Shown: positions 1 to 6,511 of the stretch, one piece after another | How positions within the stretch are numbered: position 1 is the stretch's first letter | Layout: each line of letters starts with the position of its first letter | Assembly: GCA_023433225.1 (NCBI GenBank) | Contig: JAEZDQ010000124.1 | Span: 1-9,438 of the forward strand | Direction of reading: 5' to 3' | Source of the DNA: Bacteroidota bacterium | GTDB lineage: Bacteria; Bacteroidota; Bacteroidia; Flavobacteriales; Weeksellaceae | Length of the DNA stretch: 9,438 bases | The notes under the pieces: generated by a model | Seen by the model: only the letters and a program-made list of their open reading frames with translations | The model's database searches: none | What the model was told of the DNA's origin: nothing | Program-made: the position numbers and the translations under genes

Positions 1-263
1 GGAATGTGGAAGGGGAATTGCTATTCCATTCCGAAAAATTGACCAAAAGACTTTTTGGAATCCAGCGCATGAAATCCGAAGCCGAGAGAGGAATAACGGT
101 GATTTCCAATTTAAGAATTTCGCAAAAAGATGAATTTATCCACAACAAAATGCTTCGATATGCGCTTTTTGGCTTCATTGCGGCGGCAATAGTAGTATTG
201 TTGATTCAATTCAATCAATATTTAAACAATTACGCAGACCGCAGAAAGAACACCCATGCTTAA
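1..263 (+). CDS. C-terminal fragment of a membrane protein, possibly a Wzz-like polysaccharide chain-length regulator
   Basis: The reading frame is open to the left edge of the window, so this is the 3' end of a longer gene. The GTG at position 6 is an internal codon rather than a convincing start. The visible part is about 87 residues: a charged amphipathic stretch, then one strong membrane segment (FGFIAAAIVVLLIQF, about 30 residues before the end), then a short basic tail (YADRRKNTHA). A C-terminal TM helix with a short cytoplasmic tail after a helical periplasmic region is the layout of Wzz/chain-length-determinant proteins. The next gene, a WlbA/WbpB-like sugar dehydrogenase, overlaps it by 8 bp and fits a polysaccharide cluster. 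The Wzz assignment is inference from topology and neighbourhood; no diagnostic motif is visible in the fragment. Confidence 0.6.
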   Translation, partial: NVEGELLFHSEKLTKRLFGIQRMKSEAERGITVISNLRISQKDEFIHNKMLRYALFGFIAAAIVVLLIQFNQYLNNYADRRKNTHA

Positions 264-1239
264 ATTTTCGCTTTTAGGGTACGGGCACATCGGAAAAGTT
301 CACAGGCAGGCTATTGCAGAAACGGAGGGAGCCGAACTCGTTGGCATCATTGATATGGCTTTACCGGAGGAAGAAGAAGCCGGGATCCAATATTACCGGA
401 CGCTGGAGACTTTTTTAAACACCGATACCGAAACCGATGTTGTCATCATTGCCACACCCAACGGGCTCCACCGTGAACACGCCATCCGCTGCCTGAATGC
501 GGGCAAGCATGTACTGATTGAAAAGCCCATGGCACTTGACACCGAGCGGGCAACAGAAATCTTATCGGTAGCTCAGTCCAAAGGGTTAAGGGTTTTTTCG
601 TCAATGCAATTGCGTTTTTCGCCGCCGGTCAGTTATGTCAAAAAATTGCTTGACAACGGCAGTCTGGGCGAGGTGTATATGGTCAATATCCAATGTTATT
701 GGAACCGGAATAAAAACTATTATAAAACCCGTGAATGGCATGGGACGCAAGATATGGACGGCGGTGTTTTGTTCACCCAATTTTCCCATTTCATTGATAT
801 TGTCAATTATTGGTTTGATGAAGTCCAATGCGAATCCGCTTCGTTTTTTAATTTCAACCACCAAGGGATTACGGATTTCCCGGATAGCGGCAAACTGGAC
901 TTCAAAGCAGGGACGGCGGAAGGCAGTATGATTTTTACGACTTCGGTTTTTGAACAGAATTATGAAAGCAGTATGGTCATCATAGCCGAAAAAGGAACCA
1001 TTAAAATAGGCGATCAATATTTGAATGAATTGAAATACAGTAATTTAAAAAATATAGCTTGCCCACAAAACAGCCTTTCTACGAGTGTTAAAAACTTTCA
1101 TCCTGATGCAATCAGGGAAATTGTAGAGACGATTTCGGAAAACCGCCCTTCTGTATTGGATGGCCACCACGCGGTGCGGTTGGTGCAATTCATCGAAGAT
1201 GCCTATAAACTATCGGATCAAAAATTAATTCTTCATTGA
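256..1239 (+). CDS. Gfo/Idh/MocA-family NAD(P)-dependent sugar dehydrogenase, WlbA/WbpB-like
   Basis: The protein has 327 residues, full length for the family. The N-terminal Rossmann fold shows the dinucleotide-binding loop GYGHIGKVH (residues 8-16), the ATPNGLH segment (66-72) and the family hallmark EKP (89-91), where K90 is the expected catalytic lysine. The C-terminal domain has the block DMDGGVLFTQFSHFIDI (166-182), with H178 in the position of the usual catalytic histidine. The segment QCYWNRNKNYYK (146-157) followed by WHGT resembles the WlbA/WbpB branch, which oxidises the 3-hydroxyl of UDP-GlcNAc-type uronates in O-antigen or capsule synthesis. Its ATG lies inside the end of the upstream gene (ATGCTTAA overlap), so the two are translationally coupled. 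It appears to be the last gene of that operon, since the next gene converges on it. Family is firm; exact substrate is inferred. Confidence 0.9.
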   Translation: MLKFSLLGYGHIGKVHRQAIAETEGAELVGIIDMALPEEEEAGIQYYRTLETFLNTDTETDVVIIATPNGLHREHAIRCLNAGKHVLIEKPMALDTERATEILSVAQSKGLRVFSSMQLRFSPPVSYVKKLLDNGSLGEVYMVNIQCYWNRNKNYYKTREWHGTQDMDGGVLFTQFSHFIDIVNYWFDEVQCESASFFNFNHQGITDFPDSGKLDFKAGTAEGSMIFTTSVFEQNYESSMVIIAEKGTIKIGDQYLNELKYSNLKNIACPQNSLSTSVKNFHPDAIREIVETISENRPSVLDGHHAVRLVQFIEDAYKLSDQKLILH

Positions 1240-2379
1240 TTAACCGAGCGCATTTTCCAAATCCGCCAATAAATCTGCTATATCTTCAATACCGACGCTC
1301 AAACGAACCAAGTCGTCACCAATCCCTTTTTCATGACGTTGTGCTTCGGGGATAGACGCATGGGTCATGGTTGCGGGGTGGTTGGCCAATGATTCGACGC
1401 CGCCGAGGCTTTCTGCCAACGTAAAGATTTTCAGGCTTTCGAGGAATTTCGCGGCATCTTCTTTTTTACCTGATTTGAAATTGAAACTCACCATTCCGCC
1501 AAAGTCTTTCATCTGCTTTTTTGCGACTTCATGGTTGGGGTGCGAAGACAATCCGGGATGAAAAACCCTATTAACTTTCGGGTGGGTTGAAAGGAAGTCC
1601 ACGACCGCTTTACCGTTTTCACAATGCCTTTGCATGCGGATGTGTAATGTCTTGATTCCTCTTAAAACCAAGTAAGCATCCTGAGGTCCCAGAATTCCGC
1701 CGCCTGCAAACAACTGGAAATGCAGCTTTTCGGCCAATTCCGCATCTTTTACGACCAAGGCACCGGCTACGACATCGGAATGGCCGCCGAGGTATTTCGT
1801 GGCGGAGTGCATGACAATGTCCGCACCCAAATCCAAAGGCCGTTGCAAATAAGGCGAAGCAAAGGTATTGTCCACAGCGACCAAAATATCCTTTCCTTTG
1901 ACCAAATCAGCTATAGCTTGGATGTTGGCGATTTTCATCAGGGGATTGGTAGGGGTTTCAATCCAAATCAACTTGGTATTCGAGTTGATGTATGGGCTTA
2001 TATTTTCCGGATTTGCCATGTCCACAAAGTGGAATTTCAATCCGTATTTTTCATAAATCCTTGTAAACATACGGTAGGAACCGCCGTACAAATCATCGAT
2101 GGCAATGATTTCATCGCCCGGGTTCAACATTTTCAGTACGCTGTCGGTAGCAGCCAAGCCGGAACCGAAGGCGAAACCGTGGGTGCCGTTTTCAATACTG
2201 GCCAAAGCGTTTTCCAATGCGGTACGGGTAGGGTTTGCCGCGCGGGAATATTCGTATCCTTTGTGGACACCCGGACTGGACTGTGCAAAGGTTGAGGTCT
2301 GGTAAATTGGCGTCATGACCGCTCCGGTCGAGGGGTCATGGGTTTGGTTTCCGTGTATGGCTTTGGTATTGAACTTCAT
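1240..2379 (-). CDS. metB: Cystathionine gamma-synthase / gamma-lyase (Cys/Met metabolism PLP enzyme)
   Basis: The protein has 379 residues, the usual length for this fold-type I PLP family. Visible landmarks are YEYSRAANPTR (42-52, phosphate-binding Tyr/Arg), FGSGLAA (71-77), DDLYGG (95-100), ETPTNP (141-146), VDNTF with D170 contacting the pyridine nitrogen, and HSATKYLGGHSD with Schiff-base lysine K195. The C-terminal LVRLSVGIED supplies the substrate-carboxylate arginine. It makes or cleaves cystathionine in transsulfuration and methionine synthesis; synthase and lyase cannot be separated from sequence alone. The frame is open up to 2511, but the ATG at 2379 (MKFNTKAIHG) is the right start: it begins the conserved fold, sits about 22 nt below a TAnnTTTG box, and the extra 44 residues would overlap the divergent gene. 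The stop abuts the stop of the convergent sugar dehydrogenase, with no spacer and no visible terminator. Confidence 0.93.
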   Translation of the reverse strand: MKFNTKAIHGNQTHDPSTGAVMTPIYQTSTFAQSSPGVHKGYEYSRAANPTRTALENALASIENGTHGFAFGSGLAATDSVLKMLNPGDEIIAIDDLYGGSYRMFTRIYEKYGLKFHFVDMANPENISPYINSNTKLIWIETPTNPLMKIANIQAIADLVKGKDILVAVDNTFASPYLQRPLDLGADIVMHSATKYLGGHSDVVAGALVVKDAELAEKLHFQLFAGGGILGPQDAYLVLRGIKTLHIRMQRHCENGKAVVDFLSTHPKVNRVFHPGLSSHPNHEVAKKQMKDFGGMVSFNFKSGKKEDAAKFLESLKIFTLAESLGGVESLANHPATMTHASIPEAQRHEKGIGDDLVRLSVGIEDIADLLADLENALG

Positions 2380-2400
2380 TTGGAGTGGTTTATTAAAACA

Positions 2401-2408
2401 CAAACTTA
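2401..2408 (-). promoter_or_regulatory. Putative Bacteroidota promoter -7 box for the cystathionine synthase gene
   Basis: On the minus strand this reads TAAGTTTG, a perfect match to the Bacteroidota -7 consensus TAnnTTTG. Transcription would start near 2395, giving a leader of about 15-17 nt before the ATG at 2379. A weak -33 candidate (CCTG) lies 19 nt further upstream; there is no proper TTTG. Inferred from sequence only. Confidence 0.45.
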
Positions 2409-2447
2409 ATGAGAATTGATAAGATTTCAGGCCTTTTAACTTTTGTT

Positions 2448-2455
2448 TATATTTG
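2448..2455 (+). promoter_or_regulatory. Putative -7 box for the deacylase-lipoprotein operon
   Basis: TATATTTG matches TAnnTTTG exactly. A weak TTTC lies 19 nt upstream in the -33 position. Only 10 bases separate the box from the ATG at 2466, so transcription from here would give an almost leaderless mRNA. The box lies about 40 bp from the opposing -7 box at 2401-2408, so the two promoters share the 86-bp divergent spacer. Confidence 0.4.
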
Positions 2456-2465
2456 AATCGCGAAT

Positions 2466-3557
2466 ATGAATAAAAGATTTTTAGCTGCGCTGATAAGCAT
2501 CCTTTCTCCATTTGTTTTGGGGCAACAGAAACAATATATGGCGGAGGTCAATTATTTTTACGGAAGCATCTTGCCCCACAGCGAAAAAATCCGGCACCTC
2601 ATCACCGAACACCCGGAAGGCGTTTTCTTGGCATTTAACCGGAAAACTTTCGGGGAAAAGGAATGGGAGTCACGATTGAATTACCCTGATTACGGGCTTT
2701 CTTTGCATTACCAGAACAATAAAAACAATGTTTTGGGCGATATGTACGGCCTCTACCTGCATTATAATTTTTACTTTTTGAAACGAAACCTTATGCTTCG
2801 GATAGGGCAGGGGGTGGCCTACAATACCCATCCTTACGACAAAGACGAAAACTACCGGAATGTCGCTTACAGTACGCATTTAATGCCTTCATCCTATTTT
2901 ATGCTCAACTATCTAAAGGAAAACATCTTAGAGGGATTTGGACTGCAGGCGGGTCTGTTTTTGGTTCACCATTCCAACGGCACAATGAAATCGCCCAATA
3001 CCAGTACCAATACGGCAGGCGCTCAGGTTGGGATTCATTATGTATTGGATTCGGACAAGGAATACAAATTTATTCCGCGTACGAGGGATTCGGTTTACAG
3101 AGAGCCCATCAAGGCCAATTTCGCTTTCCGCAGCGGGGTTCAGGAGAGCCGTGTAATTGGCACCGGCCAATACCCTTTTTATTTCATTTCGGCATATGCC
3201 GACAAAAGATTCACGCGTTCCAGCGCATTTCAGGCCGGAGTTGATTTATTCATTTCGCCCATGTATGCCAATGAAATCGAATACATGTCTGTTGCTTTTC
3301 CGGAACTCGCAGTGGATTCCGAACTCAATTCGGTACGTCTGGGCCTTTTTGCAGGCTATGAATTTTTCCTGAACAAATTATCATTCGAAGGCCAACTGGG
3401 TTTTTATGTTTTGGATGAATACCAAGCCAATACCGCATTGTATCAGCGTTTGGGGCTAAAATATTATTTTTACAAAAACCTTTTTGCAGGCACCAGCCTC
3501 AAAACCCATTTCTCCAAAGCCGAAGCCTTGGAATTCTCATTAGGCATCCGATTATGA
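2466..3557 (+). CDS. PagL-like lipid A 3-O-deacylase / acyloxyacyl hydrolase, outer-membrane beta-barrel
   Basis: The protein has 363 residues. It starts with a signal peptide (MNKRFLAALISILSPFVLG, cleavage near residue 19-20), which supports the ATG at 2466. The rest is rich in alternating aromatic beta-strands and ends in ALEFSLGIRL, a typical barrel-closing strand. The segment LVHHSNGTMKSPN (167-178) carries the His-x-Ser type motif of PagL-family deacylases: H168/H169, S170 and N171. In PagL, a His/Ser pair plus an acidic residue cleaves the 3-O acyl chain of lipid A. The equivalent acidic residue is not obvious 12 positions after the serine (an Asn is there), so catalysis is likely but not proven. 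At 363 residues it is much longer than the roughly 170-residue proteobacterial PagL, as I recall for Bacteroidota homologues. It overlaps the following lipoprotein gene by 4 bp (ATGA). Confidence 0.75.
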   Translation: MNKRFLAALISILSPFVLGQQKQYMAEVNYFYGSILPHSEKIRHLITEHPEGVFLAFNRKTFGEKEWESRLNYPDYGLSLHYQNNKNNVLGDMYGLYLHYNFYFLKRNLMLRIGQGVAYNTHPYDKDENYRNVAYSTHLMPSSYFMLNYLKENILEGFGLQAGLFLVHHSNGTMKSPNTSTNTAGAQVGIHYVLDSDKEYKFIPRTRDSVYREPIKANFAFRSGVQESRVIGTGQYPFYFISAYADKRFTRSSAFQAGVDLFISPMYANEIEYMSVAFPELAVDSELNSVRLGLFAGYEFFLNKLSFEGQLGFYVLDEYQANTALYQRLGLKYYFYKNLFAGTSLKTHFSKAEALEFSLGIRL

Positions 3558-4309
3558 AAACCTTAAAACTGAAATATTATTTGTACGGATGTTTGGGCTT
3601 TTTCCTTCTGAACTGCCATTCGGAAGAGGGGTTCGACTGTTTCAAAAAACAAGGCAAAGAAATCAGCCGGACGATTGAGCTGGCGGGTTTTACCAAAATC
3701 CATATCGGACCGGGCATTGCGCTGACGGTCAAAGAGTCTGATGAGCAAAAGGTGAGCCTTAGGGCCGGGGAGAATTTAATCAACGACATCCGTTTCGAAG
3801 TAGTGGACGGCGAATTGTTCATCAGCGATGAAAATGGTTGCGGGTTTTTGCGCAATACGAGCGTGGCACATGTCCATGTTTCCGTACCCCAACTGGTAAA
3901 AATCTATTCGGCTTCCCAGTTTTTTATCCGTTCAGAGGGGGTTTTACACTTCCCCTATTTGGAACTGGAATCGGGCATCGTCACCGAAGATTCTCCGGCC
4001 AGTGTTTTTGATTTACATATTGAAAACGAATCCCTTACCGTCAATGACAACATTGCTTCGGTTTTTAAAATCCGCGGGAGGACGGGCTTGCTGAAAGTGC
4101 AATTCTGGGGGAGCAACGGACGGTTCGAAGGTGGCCATTTCCAGGCCGATGAAGTTTCGGTATTCCACCGCAGCACAAATGATATGATTGTTTATCCAGT
4201 CGATAAGGTTTCCGGAACCCTTTACAGTACAGGCAATTTGGTGTTGAGAAACGTCCCATCGGTGGTGGATGTGGAAGAACTTTACAGCGGACAGGTAGTT
4301 TATCCTTAG
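3554..4309 (+). CDS. DUF2807 (head GIN domain) lipoprotein
   Basis: The protein has 251 residues. The N-terminus is a lipoprotein signal (KLKYYLYGCLGFFLLNC), with lipidated cysteine C21; Asn at -1 is slightly unusual for a lipobox. The mature part starts a repetitive beta-rich fold with ISRTIELAGFTKIHIGPGIALTVKES (37-62), the typical opening of DUF2807, followed by short strand repeats (LELESG, LTVNDNIASVFKIRG, GRFEGGHFQADEVSVF) like a beta-helix. Function in this family is unknown; an envelope-associated binding or structural role is often assumed. The ATGA overlap with the PagL-like gene implies co-translation and suggests a shared outer-membrane role. It converges on the minus-strand ABM lipoprotein gene with a 14-bp gap, where the accessory region begins. 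Confidence 0.78.
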   Translation: MKTLKLKYYLYGCLGFFLLNCHSEEGFDCFKKQGKEISRTIELAGFTKIHIGPGIALTVKESDEQKVSLRAGENLINDIRFEVVDGELFISDENGCGFLRNTSVAHVHVSVPQLVKIYSASQFFIRSEGVLHFPYLELESGIVTEDSPASVFDLHIENESLTVNDNIASVFKIRGRTGLLKVQFWGSNGRFEGGHFQADEVSVFHRSTNDMIVYPVDKVSGTLYSTGNLVLRNVPSVVDVEELYSGQVVYP

Positions 4310-4323
4310 GGTGGCTGGCAGAG

Positions 4324-4728
4324 CTATTTAAATTCTTTTTCAATTTTCCAAAATGAAATTTCCGGTGGCCCTGCAAGGAAGTTTTTTGAATCTCCGATAA
4401 ATTTTTGCAGATGACTTGTTTGCATATGTTTTGAATGATAGTACGACTCGTCATTCCATTTTTCATAAAGTAGAATATTAGTTCTGTCTTTGGGGTCAAT
4501 ATGAAGCTTAATGCTGAAAAAGTGAGGTTCTTTCTTTACACTTTCTATTAGTTCAGTTAAAGCTAAAACAGTTTCATTTTCTTTTGATGGTTGCGTTTTA
4601 TATTTAACCAATACAATTATGCTTTTTGTGTCGTCAACGTCTTTATTGTTTTTTATGCTACAACTTACGCAAAACAATGTAATAATTCCAAGAATCGAAT
4701 TTAGAAATAACTTGTTTTTAGTTTTCAT
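4324..4728 (-). CDS. ABM-domain (YgiN-like putative quinol monooxygenase) lipoprotein
   Basis: The protein has 134 residues. A signal peptide ending in LFCVSC places a lipidated cysteine at C23. Residues 36-130 form one antibiotic-biosynthesis-monooxygenase (ABM) ferredoxin-like domain: an opening strand (SIIVLVKYKTQP), a helix (ALTELIESVKKE), the strand ILLYEKWNDESYYHSK (85-100) and the conserved HMQTSHLQKF (101-110). ABM proteins are small dimeric cofactor-free oxygenases or quinone-modifying enzymes, and secreted lipoprotein forms occur in Bacteroidota. The substrate here is unknown. It starts about 48 nt after the putative core G^TT at 4774-4776, so it appears to be the last cassette of the array. 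The stop (TAG) is only 14 bp from the stop of the convergent DUF2807 gene, with no room for a complete attC site. Confidence 0.8.
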   Translation of the reverse strand: MKTKNKLFLNSILGIITLFCVSCSIKNNKDVDDTKSIIVLVKYKTQPSKENETVLALTELIESVKKEPHFFSIKLHIDPKDRTNILLYEKWNDESYYHSKHMQTSHLQKFIGDSKNFLAGPPEISFWKIEKEFK

Positions 4729-4769
4729 ATCGTAAAGTTTTTATGTTACAGTTGAAATTTATGCAAATG

Positions 4770-4923
4770 TGGGAACTGCTTGCCTCCAGCGGGTTGGCAA
4801 TTGGCGCAGTGGCGGATTACGAAGTGCAAAACTGTCAATCCAGCAGAAAAGCCCCATAGGAAAACTAAACTTGAATGTAAGCACGTCAGCCCGCCTGACG
4901 CAAACCCGTGTTATAGCCAGTGG
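4770..4923 (-). repeat. attC-like recombination site A (after the DUF6155 cassette)
   Basis: Reading the minus strand, the R'' core is CCACTGGCTATAAC (4910-4923), which matches in inverted orientation the core opening the same cassette at 5548-5561. The L''/L' arms are 4892-4908 and 4790-4806 (12 of 17 paired, with strong CGGGTT and GGCG ends and a mismatched middle). The R' is GTTCCCA (4770-4776). Between the arms sits a 6-bp hairpin (CGTCAG 4884-4889 / CTGACG 4895-4900). This is the most diverged of the three sites. Confidence 0.55.
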
Positions 4924-4935
4924 TTTTTCTGCTCG

Positions 4936-5520
4936 TCATTGTCTGCTTAGTTTTATTATTTTCCCCTTTTGTTCTGTTTCATTGTCTTCTTCCAAGTCCT
5001 TTTCATCTTGTGTCGGATAAAAGTCAATCCAGACTTGAACTAAATAGTCGTGAAAACCCCAACCGATTCCGCTCGTGTCATCTACAACTTTACCAACTCG
5101 GTCTTCATATTTGTCAAGAATGTTTTCTTTTCTCATTAAAGTCAAGCTGTCAATAAAAGTTGTCGCCAAGCTTTTATAAAAAGTTTCATTGATGTCTCCG
5201 AAGTCATTTGTGAATTTCACTCCTGTCTCAACGTAGAATAACATCAAGTCAGCAAGTAAGTCTGGCGATGTTCCAAGTTTTTTGAAGTCGATAATTGCTT
5301 TTTTACCGTCTTTAAGTTTATAGCTGTAACCACGTTTTGGATAAAAGGCTTCAAATATTTTGTCGCGGTATTTTTCAAAAAGGGCTCTTTCGTTGGGATT
5401 TACATAAAAGTCAAAAAACTCTTTTACTGATTTGTTCTTTTTATACAAGTCAGCAACAAGGTCAATTAGTTTGTCCTTGTCAAGTTTTTTAAGTTCTTTT
5501 TTTATATCTGTCAGTCCCAT
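4936..5520 (-). CDS. DUF6155 family protein of unknown function
   Basis: The protein has 194 residues, soluble, without signal peptide or TM segment. I recognise the N-terminus MGLTDIKKELKKLDKDKLIDLVADLYKKN followed by VKEFFDFYVNPNE (32-44) and FEAFYPKRGYSYKLKDGKKAI (56-76) as DUF6155-like; the family has no established function. Residues 1-60 are likely charged helices. The middle contains SPDLLADLMLFYVETGVKFTNDFGDINETFY (85-115) and a conserved-looking GIGWGFHDYLVQVW (151-164). The tail (DEKDLEEDNETEQKGK) is disordered and acidic. The ATG at 5520 lies about 40 nt inside the cassette boundary. It is the only gene of its unit, and its stop is 13 bp before the R'' core at 4910-4923, the tight fit seen in integron cassettes. 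Confidence 0.78.
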   Translation of the reverse strand: MGLTDIKKELKKLDKDKLIDLVADLYKKNKSVKEFFDFYVNPNERALFEKYRDKIFEAFYPKRGYSYKLKDGKKAIIDFKKLGTSPDLLADLMLFYVETGVKFTNDFGDINETFYKSLATTFIDSLTLMRKENILDKYEDRVGKVVDDTSGIGWGFHDYLVQVWIDFYPTQDEKDLEEDNETEQKGKIIKLSRQ

Positions 5521-5586
5521 GTTTTTTAAGTTAGTAGGGTCGTCCTACCATTGGCTATAACGTGATTGGCTATGGTTTCGTTGCGT

Positions 5587-5606
5587 GAAAATCCGCGAGG
5601 ATTTTC
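5587..5606. repeat. Perfect 8-bp hairpin with GCGA tetraloop inside attC-like site B
   Basis: GAAAATCC (5587-5594), loop GCGA, GGATTTTC (5599-5606). GCGA fits the GNRA tetraloop class on this strand. It sits in the variable terminal part of the site and parallels the hairpin at 5638-5657. Confidence 0.85.
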
Positions 5607-5637
5607 CGCCGTAAACCGAAGATAGCAAATTTGCGAG

Positions 5638-5657
5638 GACTTTCCGAGAGGAAAGTC
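5638..5657. repeat. Perfect 8-bp hairpin with GAGA tetraloop inside attC-like site B
   Basis: GACTTTCC (5638-5645), loop GAGA, GGAAAGTC (5650-5657). It resembles the hairpin at 5587-5606: both contain GCGAGGA-TTTCCG across or beside the stem, so they may derive from a local duplication. Confidence 0.85.
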
Positions 5658-5681
5658 AGAAGCAATGAACTATAGCCGGTG

Positions 5682-6494
5682 TTAGGCAACGTATTTTTCT
5701 ATATTAAATAATGCTTTTATGGACATTCCTAAAACTTCTCTCATTTTTTCAACTTTATCTTTTTCTCTATGTTCTGGTTTTAGTTCGTCTTCAATTGTCG
5801 AAAATTCAAGTCCGAAATATTGATGGAAACCAACATAAAATAATAAAGTCAGCATATTTTGGTTATGCTTAATTAGTTCCTGCATATCTTTTTTGAATTC
5901 CTTTGAGTCTATTTGTATTTTCTTACTCTTATCATAATGGTCTAAATATTTTGGAATTGGCTCTTTAATCGGATAACCATCGTAATGCTTTACGCAGTTA
6001 CAAATCCAATTTATTTTTCGAGTTACAGGAAAATTATGCGTTGTTTTTTTTAATTCAACATCGAATTCGCTATTTAAATATTCTGTAATCGGCAAAAATT
6101 TATTGTCAAAATCAATCTCTTTGAAAAATTCGTCCATCATCGGAATTAAGTTTTTCAAAAAGCTCTCATATTTGTGGAAAGCACCGACATATCCCAATCT
6201 AACAGTTTCGTAATAATTTTCTTTGAATTCATCTTCGGTTAAATTGAAGAATTCCTTATACCTTGAAAACTTAAGTTCTCTTTTAAAAGTTTGTATTGAT
6301 TTTAATGAAGCTGGAAGGTAGAATTGAACAAATAAATCTTGATATGAGTGAAATTCGGAAACAAAACGCACTACGAAATCAAAAAGTTTTTTTCCGAGCG
6401 GGTCATTTTGAGTGAGTTCAAAGTTCGGAATTTTTGAAAATTCTTTTTGTAGATTTTCAATTAATAGGTCGATTGAGTTTACTTTCTTTTTCAA
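5682..6494 (-). CDS. Uncharacterised protein, second gene of the two-gene cassette (possible HEPN-like helical protein)
   Basis: The protein has 270 residues, soluble, mostly helical, Lys/Glu/Phe-rich, with no signal peptide. I do not recognise the family. The segment RKINWICNCVKHYDGYPIKEP (159-179) has an N-x3-K-H-x-x-G-x-P pattern resembling the conserved [RN]-x(4-6)-H turn of HEPN-type proteins, after helices at about 95-150 (RLGYVGAFHKYESFLKNLIPMM). This is suggestive, not diagnostic. The start is the TTG at 6494: there is no in-frame ATG between the upstream stop (6534) and M119, and an AAGAGGA Shine-Dalgarno lies 9 nt upstream. It follows the preceding gene by 17 nt, so the two form an operon. 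The TAA stop (5682-5684) lies inside the attC-like R'' core, showing how tightly gene and site are fitted. Confidence 0.72.
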   Translation of the reverse strand: MKKKVNSIDLLIENLQKEFSKIPNFELTQNDPLGKKLFDFVVRFVSEFHSYQDLFVQFYLPASLKSIQTFKRELKFSRYKEFFNLTEDEFKENYYETVRLGYVGAFHKYESFLKNLIPMMDEFFKEIDFDNKFLPITEYLNSEFDVELKKTTHNFPVTRKINWICNCVKHYDGYPIKEPIPKYLDHYDKSKKIQIDSKEFKKDMQELIKHNQNMLTLLFYVGFHQYFGLEFSTIEDELKPEHREKDKVEKMREVLGMSIKALFNIEKYVA

Positions 6495-6503
6495 TGTATT
6501 TAT

Positions 6504-6510
6504 TCCTCTT
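6504..6510 (-). promoter_or_regulatory. Shine-Dalgarno site supporting the TTG start at 6494
   Basis: AAGAGGA on the minus strand lies in the 17-nt spacer between the two genes of the cassette, 9 nt before the TTG. It is the main reason for choosing this non-ATG start, and it is unusual in a phylum that makes little use of Shine-Dalgarno pairing. Confidence 0.5.
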
Positions 6511-6511
6511 C

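Larger units (their letters stand above)
5548..5691 (-). repeat. attC-like recombination site B (after the two-gene HEPN-like cassette)
   Basis: On the minus strand, R'' is CGTTGCCTAAC (5681-5691), identical over 10 bp in inverted orientation to the core at 7159-7168. L'' (5662-5677) and L' (5568-5584) pair as GGCTAT(A/G)GTT-C-TTGC with one bulged base. R' is GTTATAGCCAATGG (5548-5561). The loop between the arms holds two perfect 8-bp hairpins with tetraloops (5587-5606 and 5638-5657). The whole is about 144 bp, at the long end of known attC sites. The stop codon of the upstream gene is embedded in the R'' box. Confidence 0.72.

Noticed and set aside
601..1017. A 138-codon antisense frame within the sugar dehydrogenase gene
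   Set aside because: It is a shadow of a strongly conserved coding region and lacks any recognisable motif.
1231..1245. A bidirectional terminator between the two convergent genes
   Set aside because: The stop codons abut directly and no stem followed by a T-run is visible around them.
2380..2511. A longer N-terminus for the cystathionine synthase, starting at 2511
   Set aside because: The extra 44 residues are not family-like, would overlap the divergent gene, and would place both promoter boxes inside coding sequence. The ATG at 2379 gives the normal length.
4065..4499. A 144-codon minus-strand frame spanning two gene ends
   Set aside because: It is antisense to the DUF2807 gene and out of frame inside the ABM gene, both of which have clear protein features.
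4769..5156. Plus-strand frames across attC-like site A and the DUF6155 gene
   Set aside because: They overlap structured site DNA and the antisense of a recognisable protein, with low-complexity Ser/Phe-rich translations.
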